Assembly: GCF_003368325.1 (NCBI RefSeq)
Contig: NZ_CP031466.1
Coordinates: 1,984,001 to 2,048,000 of the forward strand
Length of the DNA stretch: 64,000 nt
Direction of reading: 5' to 3'
Source: Paraburkholderia caffeinilytica
GTDB lineage: Bacteria; Pseudomonadota; Gammaproteobacteria; Burkholderiales; Burkholderiaceae
A model generated the notes under the pieces. That model saw only the letters and a program-made list of their open reading frames with translations. It did no database searches and was not told where the DNA came from. Numbering within the stretch: the first letter of the stretch is position 1; the number at the start of each line of letters is the position of its first letter. This document shows, one piece after another, positions 1 to 11,356 of this stretch. Position numbers and translations under genes: made by a program.

Positions 1-2753
<2,753 letters not shown>

Positions 2754-3014
2754 ATGAATAAGTCCATTGCGATCGTTATTTCCATGGCCGTCCTCACATC
2801 ATCGAGCGCATTTGCACAAGGCAAGACGCGAGCAGAGGTCATGAATGAACTCTACGAACTGGAGGCGGCAGGTTACAACCCGTCCCAGGGCGATGATGGT
2901 TCATATCCCGCAGATATTCAGGCTGCGCAAGAAAAGGTCAACGCCAAACATCAAGCGGAACGAAACGCGATGATGAACGCTGGCCAGAATGGGCAGGCGA
3001 AGCCGGCGCCTTGA
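2754..3014 (+). CDS. DUF4148-type small exported protein
   Basis: An 86-residue protein of unknown function. The ATG at 2754 is chosen because AGGAG lies eight bases upstream and the product then begins with a clean signal peptide: MNKS, a hydrophobic run to about residue 20, then SSAFAQ|GK. The mature part has KTRAEVMNELYELEAAGYNPSQGDD, the recurring DUF4148 pattern (xTRAxVxxELxxLexAGYxP), followed by a charged helical tail. An earlier ATG at 2712 would put 14 residues ahead of the signal and is less likely. Such proteins are numerous in Burkholderia and Paraburkholderia and are presumed periplasmic. It stands alone with no operon partner. Confidence 0.85.
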   Translation: MNKSIAIVISMAVLTSSSAFAQGKTRAEVMNELYELEAAGYNPSQGDDGSYPADIQAAQEKVNAKHQAERNAMMNAGQNGQAKPAP

Positions 3015-3520
3015 GGTGCAGACGATCGCCAGTATTCCCTGTACGTCGCGACTCGCGAACGGCACATCGGTGCGGTGATAGCCCGCGTTATCACCGCCGC
3101 CATCCCTCGCTCCACAGTGAATTTTCTGCCTGTTTCGACGCTCTTAAAACTGCGCCGCACTGGCACTCGCACAGCCGGGAATGGAGGCCCCGATCGTTCT
3201 CCAAGGAGTTTTGCATAAAAGAAATCAGCAACCGAACTGGTGTTATGGCAAAGCTGTAATGTCGTATCTGGAGCGTCGCGGCAAGCGTGTTCCGGGGCAA
3301 TCTGCATTGACATCGCCGGGATGCCGAGTGACGCTCCCAGGGGCTCGCTTGCCCTGGCTGTCCTTGCGCATCTTCTCATGCAAGAATGAAAAATCTCCGC
3401 AGTCGGACACGGAGTGAGCATCGCAACCTGCCCATCGGTTCGGCGCAAAAGTTAGCCCTAAAAAGTTGGCCCTATTCACTGCAGCCGGATTGATGCGACC
3501 ACGCCAGGGGGAAATAGCAC
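3015..3520. other. Intergenic region, nothing recognised
   Basis: About 500 bases upstream of the AraC-family gene. Short frames exist on both strands, but none has a ribosome site, recognisable motif or typical codon use. The stretch just before 3520 presumably holds the regulator's promoter. Confidence 0.4.
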
Positions 3521-4471
3521 GTGGCCTTGATGGAACATTTTTCGACGGCGGAAGTGCCGGCAGCTGATCGCATCGGGTTCTGGAACCAGATTGTCGGGCA
3601 AACCTTCCGCGGCGGCGCAGTCGATGCCCGACAGGACGATTTTCTCGCGGAATTCTGGCGCTGGAATGTCGGCCCCATCCGGCTGATGCGCGCAAAAGCC
3701 ACACGTTCGACGGTTACGCGTTGGAGGCAGTCTCGTGCCGACGATGCCGACGCAGGTCGACTGATCCTGCATCTTCAAAACCGGGGATCCTCGCAGACCA
3801 CACAAAATGCGCGCTCGGCCACTCTTTCGACTGGAGACCTGACACTGTGCGACGGCGCTAGCCCCTATACGCTCGATATTTCGGATGGCAACGATCTTCT
3901 TGTTCTCGATGTTCCGCTGTCGTGCTTCCAGGATCCGGACAAGGTGACGGCCTTGATAACGCGGCGACTGTCCTGTAACAGTCCGCACGTCGCACTATTG
4001 CGGCGCTTTGTTCTATCGCTCTGGGACGAATTCGGCGGCCGGACCTCGAAAAATGAAGATGATATTGCGCTTGGCCGCGTCCTCTCCGATCTCACCGGCC
4101 TGGCGTTGTCGCCCGACGCAATTGTCGATGCCGCCGAAAGGCATGGGGATCGAGAACGTATTCTCAACTGGATACAAGAAAGCTTGACTGACCCCGATCT
4201 CTCGACCTCGATGATCGCCAGGCGATTAGACTTTCCGGTGCGAACGATACAGGACATCTTCGCGCGCATGGGAACCACACCAACTCAATACATTCTTCTT
4301 CGTCGGCTCGAACGTGCTCGTTCAATGCTGATCGACCACGCTGACAGATCTATCACGGACATCGCGTTTGAGGTCGGCTTCAACGACTCCAATTATTTCA
4401 GCCGGGCGTTCAGAAAGCGGTTTGATACGACACCTAGCATGTTTAGAGCGCGATTGCGCAAATCCAGGTGA
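3521..4471 (+). CDS. AraC-family regulator, FeaR-like
   Basis: A 316-residue transcription factor. Residues about 1-180 resemble the AraC_binding_2 ligand-sensing fold (FWNQIVGQTFRGG, LSTGDLTLCDGASPYTLDI). Residues about 215-315 form the double helix-turn-helix DNA-binding domain, with LSTSMIARRLDFPVRTIQDIFARMG as the first HTH and ITDIAFEVGFNDSNYFSRAFRKRFDTTPSMFR as the classic second HTH. A GTG start at 3521 is preferred because GGGGGAA precedes it; an in-frame ATG at 3530 is the alternative. It converges on the aryl-alcohol dehydrogenase/GFA pair. FeaR-like proteins often control aromatic amine or alcohol catabolism, so control of that pair is possible but not shown. Confidence 0.88.
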   Translation: MALMEHFSTAEVPAADRIGFWNQIVGQTFRGGAVDARQDDFLAEFWRWNVGPIRLMRAKATRSTVTRWRQSRADDADAGRLILHLQNRGSSQTTQNARSATLSTGDLTLCDGASPYTLDISDGNDLLVLDVPLSCFQDPDKVTALITRRLSCNSPHVALLRRFVLSLWDEFGGRTSKNEDDIALGRVLSDLTGLALSPDAIVDAAERHGDRERILNWIQESLTDPDLSTSMIARRLDFPVRTIQDIFARMGTTPTQYILLRRLERARSMLIDHADRSITDIAFEVGFNDSNYFSRAFRKRFDTTPSMFRARLRKSR

Positions 4472-4564
4472 GCGGCGATGCTCACAGGTCGGCTCTGCAA
4501 GACTCAATCATGCAGAGCGACGGCGTTTCCGCCGCCGCTTGGCGGCTCGCTTGCAACTCTGTGT

Positions 4565-5665
4565 TTATGCGCTCATTCTCAGCACGGGCTTGAGTGCAAT
4601 GCCTTGGGCCGAGTCGTGCATAGCCTGATTGATCTGCCCAAACTCGTAAAAACGGACAAGGCGGTCGAACGGAAAGCGACCCTGTCGCCAAAGCTCAATC
4701 AGTTTCGGAATGAACAGCTTGGGAACACTGTCTCCCTCGATGGCTCCCCCAACAGACTGGCCAAAGAATAGATTGTGAATCGGCAGAGTAATCGATGCCC
4801 CCGGAGACGACACGCCGAGGATGACGCACTGACCGAGCGGGAGCAGCGCTTCAACTGCCTGCTGAATCACTGCCGGCACGGCCGTTGTGTCCAACGAATA
4901 TTCGACGCCGCCACAGAGCGCGCGGATCGCATCAACGGCATTGCCTTCTGTCGCATCGATCGTATGAGTCGCCCCGAGTTCCTTCGCTAGCGCGAGCCGA
5001 TTGGCATGGATGTCGACTGCAATGATGGTCGTGCAGCCGACAACCCGCGCGGCCATGATGGCCGAAAGCCCGACTGCGCCAGCGCCGAAGACCGCAATGG
5101 AAGACCCAATCCCTGGCTTGAGCCTGTTCATCACCGTGCCGGCACCGGTCTGGATTCCGCAACCCAGCGGGCCAAGCAATGCCAGATCCACATCCTTTGG
5201 AACCTTGACGGCGTTGCGTTCGCTGGCGAGTGCATAGCCCGCGAATGCCGACTGACCAAAGAAATTTCCGCTGATATCAACGCCATCGCAACGGATGGTG
5301 GAGCTTCCATCTGCGCGACGCCCAGAAAAATTGAGCGGTAGTGCCTGGTGACAGTAAGTTGGAAGGCCGCGCAGGCAGTTGGGGCATTTGCCGCACGAAG
5401 CGACGGTCAGTACCACGTGGTCGCCAACGGCGAGTTCAGTAACGGCCGAGCCAACCTTTTCCACCACTCCGGCACCCTCGTGGCCGAGGACAGCGGGGAG
5501 CGGTACCGGCAAATGCTGGTCGCGCACGCTCATGTCCGTATGGCAGAGGCCCGTGGCGACGATACGCACCAGCACCTCGTCGTTCTGCGGCTCGTCGAGC
5601 GTAACGGTTTTCAGTTCCCAGTCGGCACCGCAACATTGCGTGACGGCTGCAGTAGTCTCGATCAT
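4565..5665 (-). CDS. Zinc-dependent aryl/benzyl-alcohol dehydrogenase family protein
   Basis: A 366-residue medium-chain dehydrogenase, probably oxidising an alcohol to an aldehyde with NAD+. Catalytic zinc ligands are visible in GLCHTD (Cys, near residue 40), GHEGAG (His) and LGCGIQTG (Cys). The structural-zinc lobe is CGKCPNCLRGLPTYC. The Rossmann motif is FGAGAVGLSA. The sequence around LNFSGRRADGSSTIR and GNFFGQSAFAGYALASERNAVKV is typical of the aryl-alcohol dehydrogenases of aromatic degradation (XylB/AreB type). It starts nine bases after the GFA gene behind AAGGAAG, so the two are probably co-transcribed. The natural substrate cannot be fixed from sequence. Confidence 0.88.
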   Translation of the reverse strand: MIETTAAVTQCCGADWELKTVTLDEPQNDEVLVRIVATGLCHTDMSVRDQHLPVPLPAVLGHEGAGVVEKVGSAVTELAVGDHVVLTVASCGKCPNCLRGLPTYCHQALPLNFSGRRADGSSTIRCDGVDISGNFFGQSAFAGYALASERNAVKVPKDVDLALLGPLGCGIQTGAGTVMNRLKPGIGSSIAVFGAGAVGLSAIMAARVVGCTTIIAVDIHANRLALAKELGATHTIDATEGNAVDAIRALCGGVEYSLDTTAVPAVIQQAVEALLPLGQCVILGVSSPGASITLPIHNLFFGQSVGGAIEGDSVPKLFIPKLIELWRQGRFPFDRLVRFYEFGQINQAMHDSAQGIALKPVLRMSA

Positions 5666-5674
5666 GGCACTTCC

Positions 5675-6118
5675 TTATTCTTTTGAGGGGGATTCCGCGG
5701 CAGGCGGCATACGGTCAAATCGGGCGGTTCCGGGCAGGTCGGGCATCCATGACACAGCACGGTCACAATAGATCTGCATCTGGGGGGCCGGCATTGAAGG
5801 CAAGTCCATCAGCCCCGCCTTGATGACGGTGATGCCTTGCGCATCGGTTGCGGCACTGGCCGTCTGTACCGGCGACCCGCACACCCCGCAGAAGCGCCGC
5901 GAGACCGCTTGACCGCTGTCGCTGGTGTCGATGAATTCCGACAGCGTCCCGTCAATTTCGACCGCGGCCGCAGGCACGATCATGGCCGCAGAAAACGCCG
6001 ATCCACTTTGTTTCTGGCAATGCTGGCAATGGCATAGGGCAACTGCAAGTGGCCCAGCGGCCAAGGAAAGCTTTACTCCTCCGCAAAGACAAGATCCCCG
6101 ATAAACGGTGTTGTCCAT
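5675..6118 (-). CDS. GFA family zinc protein (glutathione-dependent formaldehyde-activating-like)
   Basis: A 147-residue GFA/CENP-V-fold protein. Zinc-binding cysteines appear as GSCLCGGVKL near the N-terminus, CHCQHCQKQSGS in the middle and CGVCGSPV further on, all in the family order. The ATG at 6118 is chosen because AGGAGG sits six bases upstream; the ATG at 6124 directly abuts that site and would be badly spaced. Family members were named after glutathione-formaldehyde adduct formation, but most are uncharacterised. Its position immediately before an alcohol dehydrogenase suggests handling of an aldehyde product, which is inference. Confidence 0.87.
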   Translation of the reverse strand: MDNTVYRGSCLCGGVKLSLAAGPLAVALCHCQHCQKQSGSAFSAAMIVPAAAVEIDGTLSEFIDTSDSGQAVSRRFCGVCGSPVQTASAATDAQGITVIKAGLMDLPSMPAPQMQIYCDRAVSWMPDLPGTARFDRMPPAAESPSKE

Positions 6119-6588
6119 TTGCATCCTCCTGTTATGTTCGAACCATTATTCGAGGCATCCGTGCACACGAAAGCTGCGCGATTGCCTGATTTTTCCAAGA
6201 GCTTGCGCGGGACGTGCTTGCATTGGTCTTCTTCTCGATGAATCCAACCGACATCCGCGCAACGCAGTGTGCCCCGGACGGGATGATCGATCTCGCACGG
6301 CCGCGCGAGCGTCATCCGCACAATTGCGCAATTCGGTATGCGTCTGATACACAACGCGCCCCCCCTCACCCGAAAGTAAATCGAAATAATTCCGCAGTGC
6401 CGTGCCAAGTACGTCGCGTATCCGCTGAGCCTGCGCGACATCAACCCCATAGCCCGTATGGCTTCAAGCATATCGTCAAATTCCGATATATAATTCGTGT
6501 TGTAGCGATGCAGATGCGTGGCCGCTCACCGGCGTCATGTCTGCCGGTTGTCGATGAACTGAAGTTGATGCCCTGAAAACCGATCCAC
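6119..6588. other. Divergent intergenic region, possibly with a decayed frame
   Basis: This region separates the GFA/dehydrogenase operon (leftward) from the ArsR gene (rightward) and must hold both promoters. On the minus strand between about 6150 and 6455 a frame with coding-like composition (GYGVDVAQAQRIRDVLGTAL, then NYFDLLSGEGGRVVYQTHTE) runs without a start codon and has a stop just upstream. It may be a gene remnant, but I cannot name it. Local AT content rises around 6475-6500. Confidence 0.35.
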
Positions 6589-6891
6589 ATGACGCTCGAT
6601 ATCGACGCGATCCACAAAGCGCTTGCGAACCCCGTACGCCGGGAGATTCTCGGCTGGCTGCGCGAGCCGTGCGCGCATTTTGCCGATCAGGAACTCACGC
6701 TTGAACACGGCGTGTGCGCCGGCAAGATCGACGCGCGTTGCGGCCTGTCGCAGTCCACGGTGTCGGCGCACCTCGCGGCCTTGCAACGCGCGGGGCTTGT
6801 CACGTCGAAGCGGGTCGGTCAATGGGTGTTTTTCAAACGCAATGAGGCCGTCATTCAGGCGTTTCTCGAGTACATGAACACCGGGCTCTGA
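6589..6891 (+). CDS. ArsR-family transcriptional regulator
   Basis: A 100-residue winged-helix repressor. It begins MTLDIDAIHKALANPVRREILGWL, the standard ArsR opening (KALANPxRxxIL). The recognition helix is in CGLSQSTVSAHLAALQRAGLV, and the wing is TSKRVGQWVFFKRNEAVI. Cysteines at about residues 28, 44 and 52 (EPCAHF, GVCAGK, ARCGLS) could sense thiol-reactive compounds, though no classical metal site such as ELCVCDL is present. It precedes the old-yellow-enzyme gene by 93 bases in the same direction. ArsR/OYE pairing is common in proteobacteria, where the repressor answers to electrophiles, so regulation of that gene is likely. Confidence 0.88.
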   Translation: MTLDIDAIHKALANPVRREILGWLREPCAHFADQELTLEHGVCAGKIDARCGLSQSTVSAHLAALQRAGLVTSKRVGQWVFFKRNEAVIQAFLEYMNTGL

Positions 6892-6984
6892 GCGCTTCAT
6901 CCGCATCACCGCGTTTTTCGCTTATTTCATCGTGCAGTTTTTTTAAGGCTCGGGCCGCGCGCCCGCCACCTGAGGTGAACACTT

Positions 6985-8046
6985 ATGCCGACTCTTTTTG
7001 ACCCGCTCCAGATTGGCGACATCACGTTGTCGAACCGCATCATCATGGCGCCGCTCACGCGCCAACGCGCCGAAGAAATCCGCGTGCCGAATGCGTTGAT
7101 GGCGAAGTACTACGCCGAACGCGCCACGGCAGGACTGATCATCAGCGAAGCCACGTCCGTTACGCCGCAAGGCGTCGGTTACGCCGACACGCCGGGCATC
7201 TGGTCGCAGGAACAGGTGGAAGGCTGGAAGCTCGTCACGAACGCCGTGCACGCAGCCGGCGGCAAGATTTTCCTGCAACTGTGGCACGTCGGCCGCATTT
7301 CGGACCCGCTGTTCCTGAACGGCGAACTGCCGGTCGCGCCGAGCGCCATCGCAGCCCAGGGTCACGTGAGCCACGTGCGTCCGGAGCGCCCATACGTGAC
7401 GCCGCGCGCACTCGAGCTCGCCGAAATCGCTCACGTGGTCGAGGCCTTCCGCAAGGGTGCGGAAAACGCGAAAGCCGCAGGTTTCGACGGCGTGGAAGTG
7501 CACGGCGCAAACGGCTATCTGCTCGACCAGTTCCTGCAGGACAGCACCAACCGACGCACCGACGCGTACGGCGGCCCGATCGAAAACCGCGCCCGCCTGC
7601 TGCTCGAAGTCACCGACGCCTGTATCGATGTCTGGGGTGCGAACCGTGTCGGCGTACACCTCGCACCGCGCCGCGATGTGCACACCATGGGCGATTCGGA
7701 TCCGGCCGGCACCTTCGGTTATGTGGCACGCGAACTCGGCAAACGCAAGATTGCGTTTATCGCCGCACGCGAAGCGCTCGGCGAAGACCGCCTCGGCCCG
7801 CAACTGAAGAAGGCATTCGGCGGCCCGTACATCGCAAACGAAAGGTTCACCAGGGAAACCGCGCAACACGTGCTGGACGCGGGCGAAGCGGACGCGGTGG
7901 CATGGGGTCAACTATTCATCGCGAATCCGGATCTGGTGCGCCGTTTCGAAACGAATGCACCGCTCAACAAGCCGAATCCCGCAACGTACTATGCACGCGG
8001 CGAAACGGGCTATGTGGATTATCCGACGCTGGAAACCGTCGAATAA
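6985..8046 (+). CDS. nemA: Alkene reductase, old yellow enzyme family (NemA-like)
   Basis: A 353-residue FMN flavoprotein that reduces activated C=C bonds (N-ethylmaleimide-type, enones, possibly nitro compounds) with NAD(P)H. It begins with the family signature TLFDPLQIGDITLSNRIIMAPLTRQRA. Further OYE signatures are LQLWHVGRISDP and the substrate-binding His/Asn pair in FDGVEVHGANGYLLDQFLQD, followed by TDAYGGPIENRARLLLEV and the C-terminal AWGQLFIANPDL. The segment normally reading VGxRxSP is VGVHLAPR here, so the usual FMN-phosphate arginine is replaced by histidine. AGGTGA lies seven bases before the ATG. It is probably in one unit with the upstream ArsR gene. Confidence 0.92.
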   Translation: MPTLFDPLQIGDITLSNRIIMAPLTRQRAEEIRVPNALMAKYYAERATAGLIISEATSVTPQGVGYADTPGIWSQEQVEGWKLVTNAVHAAGGKIFLQLWHVGRISDPLFLNGELPVAPSAIAAQGHVSHVRPERPYVTPRALELAEIAHVVEAFRKGAENAKAAGFDGVEVHGANGYLLDQFLQDSTNRRTDAYGGPIENRARLLLEVTDACIDVWGANRVGVHLAPRRDVHTMGDSDPAGTFGYVARELGKRKIAFIAAREALGEDRLGPQLKKAFGGPYIANERFTRETAQHVLDAGEADAVAWGQLFIANPDLVRRFETNAPLNKPNPATYYARGETGYVDYPTLETVE

Positions 8047-8148
8047 GCTGGCGAACCAAGCGGAAAGTCAGCAAAAAATAAGCAGCGCAGTACGCAGCAG
8101 AACCCACGCGGTTGGGGTGACCGGAGCGATATCCCGTCACCCCCACTG

Positions 8149-8676
8149 TCATGCAAGATCACGCCGCATGAACACGCGCTTCGATTCGTCGAGTCCTCTC
8201 GCGATATGCGCATCGCGCCGCGCGATCAGCGCCGCATCGAGATCGGCCTCCTCGATATCGCGAAAGCCGAGCCGCCGATAGTACGGCGCGTTCCACGGCA
8301 CCTCGCGAAACGTCGACAATATGAGTTGCATGATCTGTTGCGCACGCGCGAGTTGCGCGACCTGCTCGATCAGCGCCGCGCCGATGCGTTGCCCGGCATG
8401 CGAACTCAGCACGTCGAGCTCCTGAACATAGAAACGCGCGGGCTGCGGCTCGAACATGACGAACCCCACGCACGTCCCGTTGGCATCCACGGCGACGACG
8501 ATCTGCCGCGCGTCGATCTTGCGGTGGACGAGTTCCAGTTCCATCGGCGGTGCGTCGGCGATACCGGTCATGCCGACGCTGACAAAGCGCTGGCCGGCCT
8601 CGAATTCGATCGTACGGATCGTGTTCGCATCGTGCGGCGCCGCAAGGCGGAACGTGAAACCGGAGGCGTGTTGCAT
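8149..8676 (-). CDS. GNAT-family N-acetyltransferase
   Basis: A 175-residue acyl-CoA-dependent acetyltransferase. The central region has VAVDANGTCVGFVMFE (beta4) and YVQELDVLSSHAGQRIGAALIEQV, which contains the Q/RxxGxG/A acetyl-CoA loop. It ends MQLILSTFREVPWNAPYYRRLGFRDIEEADLDAAL, the beta5-alpha4 signature (NxPYYxRLGF). The substrate is unknown; the family includes enzymes acting on amino acids, drugs and ribosomal proteins. It is a single-gene unit convergent with the reductase gene. The start at 8676 has only a weak ribosome site. Confidence 0.87.
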   Translation of the reverse strand: MQHASGFTFRLAAPHDANTIRTIEFEAGQRFVSVGMTGIADAPPMELELVHRKIDARQIVVAVDANGTCVGFVMFEPQPARFYVQELDVLSSHAGQRIGAALIEQVAQLARAQQIMQLILSTFREVPWNAPYYRRLGFRDIEEADLDAALIARRDAHIARGLDESKRVFMRRDLA

Positions 8677-8810
8677 AGGCGTTTCGTCGCGTTTCTAAGC
8701 GCGCTTGTGAAAGACATGCCCCAATATTGACATCTCCCCCCTGAAATAAACAAGTGCCCGCGCCGTCACGGGACTAAACTCCTGAACACCTCAATCCCTT
8801 TCGAACCAAG

Positions 8811-9458
8811 ATGGATCTCATGCATGTGCTGCAGGTCGCCCTGCACTTCGACCAGCACCTGAGCGGTTTGATCGTCCAATACGGCACGGCCGTCTATGCG
8901 ATGCTGTTTCTCGTCGTGTTCGTCGAGATCGGTTTCCTGCCACTCTTCTTTTTGCCTGGCGATCCACTGATTTTCATCTGTGGCGGTCTCGCCGCCACCG
9001 GCGCGCTGAACGTCTGGCTCGTGATCCCGGTACTGTTCGCCGCCACCGTGACCGGCAGCATCGTCGACTATGCGATCGGCCGCGCAATCGGCGAAAAAGT
9101 CTATACCGCCGACTACCGCTGGCTCGACAAGAACGCCCTGCGCAAAGCGCACGCGTTTTACGAAGCGCGCGGCGGCCTGACCTTTCTGCTGTCGCCGTTC
9201 ATTGCCGTCGTGCGCACGTTCGCACCCTTCGTCGCCGGTGTTTCGCGCATGACGTTTGCCCGTTTCGTGTCGTTCGTCACAGCCGGCGCGGCGCTGTGGA
9301 TCGTGTCGCTGGTGGCGGCCGGCTATCTGTTCGGCAACGTGCCGCTGGTGCGCGATCATATGAGTTCGATCGTGCTGCTGGGCGTGACGCTCGGCGTCGG
9401 ATCGCTGCTGGTGAGCGCCGTGTGGCGATTCGTCAACCGGCGGTTGCGCGCTCACTAA
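8811..9458 (+). CDS. DedA/VTT-domain inner-membrane protein
   Basis: A 215-residue polytopic inner-membrane protein. Signature elements are FLPGDPLIFICGGLAATG near residue 50 and SPFIAVVRTFAPFVAGVSRMTFARF near residue 135, which holds the RxxxPxxAG motif of the DedA/SNARE-associated family. Hydrophobic segments lie around residues 23-45, 55-75, 135-155, 160-180 and 185-205. DedA proteins are thought to move lipid carriers such as undecaprenyl phosphate or phospholipids across the membrane, and some confer resistance to cationic peptides in Burkholderia. No partner gene is adjacent. The start has no obvious ribosome site, and an ATG four codons later (8820) is an alternative. Confidence 0.9.
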   Translation: MDLMHVLQVALHFDQHLSGLIVQYGTAVYAMLFLVVFVEIGFLPLFFLPGDPLIFICGGLAATGALNVWLVIPVLFAATVTGSIVDYAIGRAIGEKVYTADYRWLDKNALRKAHAFYEARGGLTFLLSPFIAVVRTFAPFVAGVSRMTFARFVSFVTAGAALWIVSLVAAGYLFGNVPLVRDHMSSIVLLGVTLGVGSLLVSAVWRFVNRRLRAH

Positions 9459-9515
9459 GCCGGTATTCGGAGGAAAGGTGAAGGTGTCGTTCCGGCCCGA
9501 CGATGGTTTGAAATC

Positions 9516-10040
9516 TTATGCCTTCGTCTCCGAGTTGCTGCCGTCAATGTCGATGGATGTTTCCCAGCGGAAATAGCCCAGCACGGACTCGTCGCGGCCA
9601 AGCGCGACAAAGTCAGCGGTACACGCGGTCTTGCCCGCAGCCAACACCTGACTAAGCCAGAAATGGTCCTTCATTTGCTGGCAGTTGGGGTGAAGCAAGT
9701 CACCAGAATCTGGAATCGGGGCTGCTGCGTCACGAACCGTCGGTTCGATTGGCGAAACGATGCCTGCGTCTTTCAGGAGAAACCGGATAAAGAGAACGCT
9801 CACTTCAGCACGTAGGGCCAAGGCCGTTTCGCGCAAGTGGAGTTCGTCGCCTACCGACAGGCCGCCAAAAATCTGACTGTCGTTATGAGCGAACTGGTGT
9901 GTCTCGCCGGGGCTCAAGACGTAGATGTGCCGACCGTCGATCACAGTCGGCGCGTCGGCATCCTTACTCGCGTCGGCGTGTTCCGAGAGTAGCGTAACGG
10001 CGTCGACGATTGCGAGCACATCACAACGATGACCAGACAT
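9516..10040 (-). CDS. AidA/PixA family protein (second of tandem pair)
   Basis: A 174-residue soluble protein of the AidA/PixA (inclusion-body protein) family. Family features are an N-terminal strand (CDVLAIVDAVTLL), a PTVIDGRHIYVLSP block, the VGDELHLRETAL segment, and a C-terminal FxWxxSIDI strand (GYFRWETSIDIDG). GGAGG lies eight bases before the ATG. It follows its paralogue after a 66-base gap, so the pair is probably one transcript. AidA is quorum-sensing activated and contributes to nematode killing in B. cenocepacia, and PixA forms crystalline inclusions in Xenorhabdus. The role here is inferred only. Confidence 0.85.
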   Translation of the reverse strand: MSGHRCDVLAIVDAVTLLSEHADASKDADAPTVIDGRHIYVLSPGETHQFAHNDSQIFGGLSVGDELHLRETALALRAEVSVLFIRFLLKDAGIVSPIEPTVRDAAAPIPDSGDLLHPNCQQMKDHFWLSQVLAAGKTACTADFVALGRDESVLGYFRWETSIDIDGSNSETKA

Positions 10041-10106
10041 GAGCGCTTCCTCCGCAAGACGGACATGGAGCGGGCGACCGCGAAGCGACCGCCCAACGTG
10101 CTGCGA

Positions 10107-10610
10107 TCAGTTATGAATCGAGATGAACGGATCCCATTGGAAGCAGCCCTTGGATTGGCAGTTGCGGTCGATAATCTGGAAGTAGAAATGATAGGTGACC
10201 CGCCCCTCCGCCAGGGTTTCCGACGACCAGTAGTAGTTGTCTACCTTCTGGCAGGTCGGCGTTGCCGGCGAGCTCGGATTGGGAAGGGGAACCGACGCCG
10301 TGGCCTTCCTCGGAGTCGGGGGCGAGATCAGGTCCTTGCCCTGGTTGGCGATGAAGCCGTAGAACACCACCTGGTTCTCGAAGCCGAGCGACAAACTCGT
10401 TTCGCGCCAGCGGATCAGATCACCGACCTGTGCCTTGAGGTCGAGTTCGCCACCAGCCTGTCCGGAGATCACGTTGTCCTGGTTGGTGATCATGTAGACA
10501 TGGCGCCAGTCGATCAGTGTCGGACTCTTGGGATCTCTGCTGGGATTCGGATATTTTTGCAGGATTGTTTCGGAATCGATCGAGACGAGCACATCGGTAA
10601 CGCGTGACAT
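10107..10610 (-). CDS. aidA: AidA/PixA family protein (first of tandem pair)
   Basis: A 167-residue AidA/PixA family protein that shares layout with its downstream paralogue: VTDVLVSIDSETILQKYPNPS, PTLIDWRHVYMITNQ, VGDLIRWRETSLSLGFENQV, a proline-rich loop (LISPPTPRKATASVPLPNP), and a C-terminal FYFQIIDRNCQSKGCFQWDPFISI. It keeps the DxRHVYMIT motif strongly and is the closer match to AidA. GGGAG precedes the ATG. A 20-bp lux-box-like dyad lies about 150 bases upstream, consistent with the known quorum-sensing control of aidA. No signal peptide is seen. Confidence 0.86.
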   Translation of the reverse strand: MSRVTDVLVSIDSETILQKYPNPSRDPKSPTLIDWRHVYMITNQDNVISGQAGGELDLKAQVGDLIRWRETSLSLGFENQVVFYGFIANQGKDLISPPTPRKATASVPLPNPSSPATPTCQKVDNYYWSSETLAEGRVTYHFYFQIIDRNCQSKGCFQWDPFISIHN

Positions 10611-11356
10611 AGGAACTCCCGTTCAGGTAAGGGGGTTTGTAGTTGCGCGGACTTGTTCCACGACCTTCAATCCTCGATCGGCTGGCGATTCGCGTGAGAC
10701 TCTGAATCTTCAGGTCGTACCGCGATTTGATTTTATATCGGCCGGTTAACCCAATTCACCTGTACATGTTGATAGGTACAATTCAGGTTCTGCTGTTATA
10801 AGGACTGCAAGGTGGAAAAATTCCAATAGGATCAGGATGGCAGACATTGCCAATGAGTAAAACTGTTCAACGCGCGACAGGGTGATTCGCTTCGCAACTT
10901 TCCCACCCCATGGCTTGCGTCACAATTAATTACCACCCGGAAAGCCCTGCCCAGTATGGCTCTCACAGCAAGCGTGAGTTGCGTGGTCGCACATGACACT
11001 TTATTGTCGCAACGCTGACATATTCAATACGACCCAAGACCGAGGATCAGGAAAAATCGTTCGTATAAAGACGGTTTTTTATACTCAACAACAATCATCC
11101 GCGAGCTTTAATCGCGTGATTTAAAATAAAAGATGATCGCCGAAAAAAGCTGCGGTGCATAAGCAGAATCGGCCCATCGGGCTTAAAAATCTGCCGGGCA
11201 TACTTTAAATAGAACTCCCTTGAATGTTCCGGCTAATCACGCACATTGGCGCCGTCAAATCAGTGCGGTTCAGGCGGCGGCGAAGGCGGAAATCCCGGAA
11301 CTCGCCCACGTAAAGCATATGTTCGACAAGGCGGCCACGCGCCGTGCCGGGAGGCA
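10611..11356. other. AT-rich intergenic region upstream of aidA
   Basis: Almost 750 bases with no supported gene. The aidA end carries the lux-box-like dyad. From about 10780 to 11200 the sequence is clearly more AT-rich than its neighbours, with oligo-A/T tracts and short inverted repeats such as CGCGAGCTTTAATCGCG near 11101-11117. This composition could mark transferred or regulatory DNA. No small RNA can be proposed with confidence. Confidence 0.45.
10758..10777. promoter_or_regulatory. lux-box-like dyad upstream of the aidA pair
   Basis: The 20-mer ACCTGTACATGTTGATAGGT has ACCT/AGGT ends and matches the canonical lux box (ACCTGT-N8-ACAGGT) at 12 of 20 positions, including the full left half CTGTA. 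The right half has TAG where CAG is usual. It lies about 148 bases before the aidA start. CepR/LuxR-type activation of aidA is established in B. cenocepacia. No luxI/luxR gene is in the window, so the cognate regulator would be elsewhere. Confidence 0.4.

Noticed and set aside
6073..6471. 132-codon minus-strand frame overlapping the GFA gene start
   Set aside because: It overlaps the good GFA start, has no ribosome site, and its composition changes midway; at best it covers a remnant.
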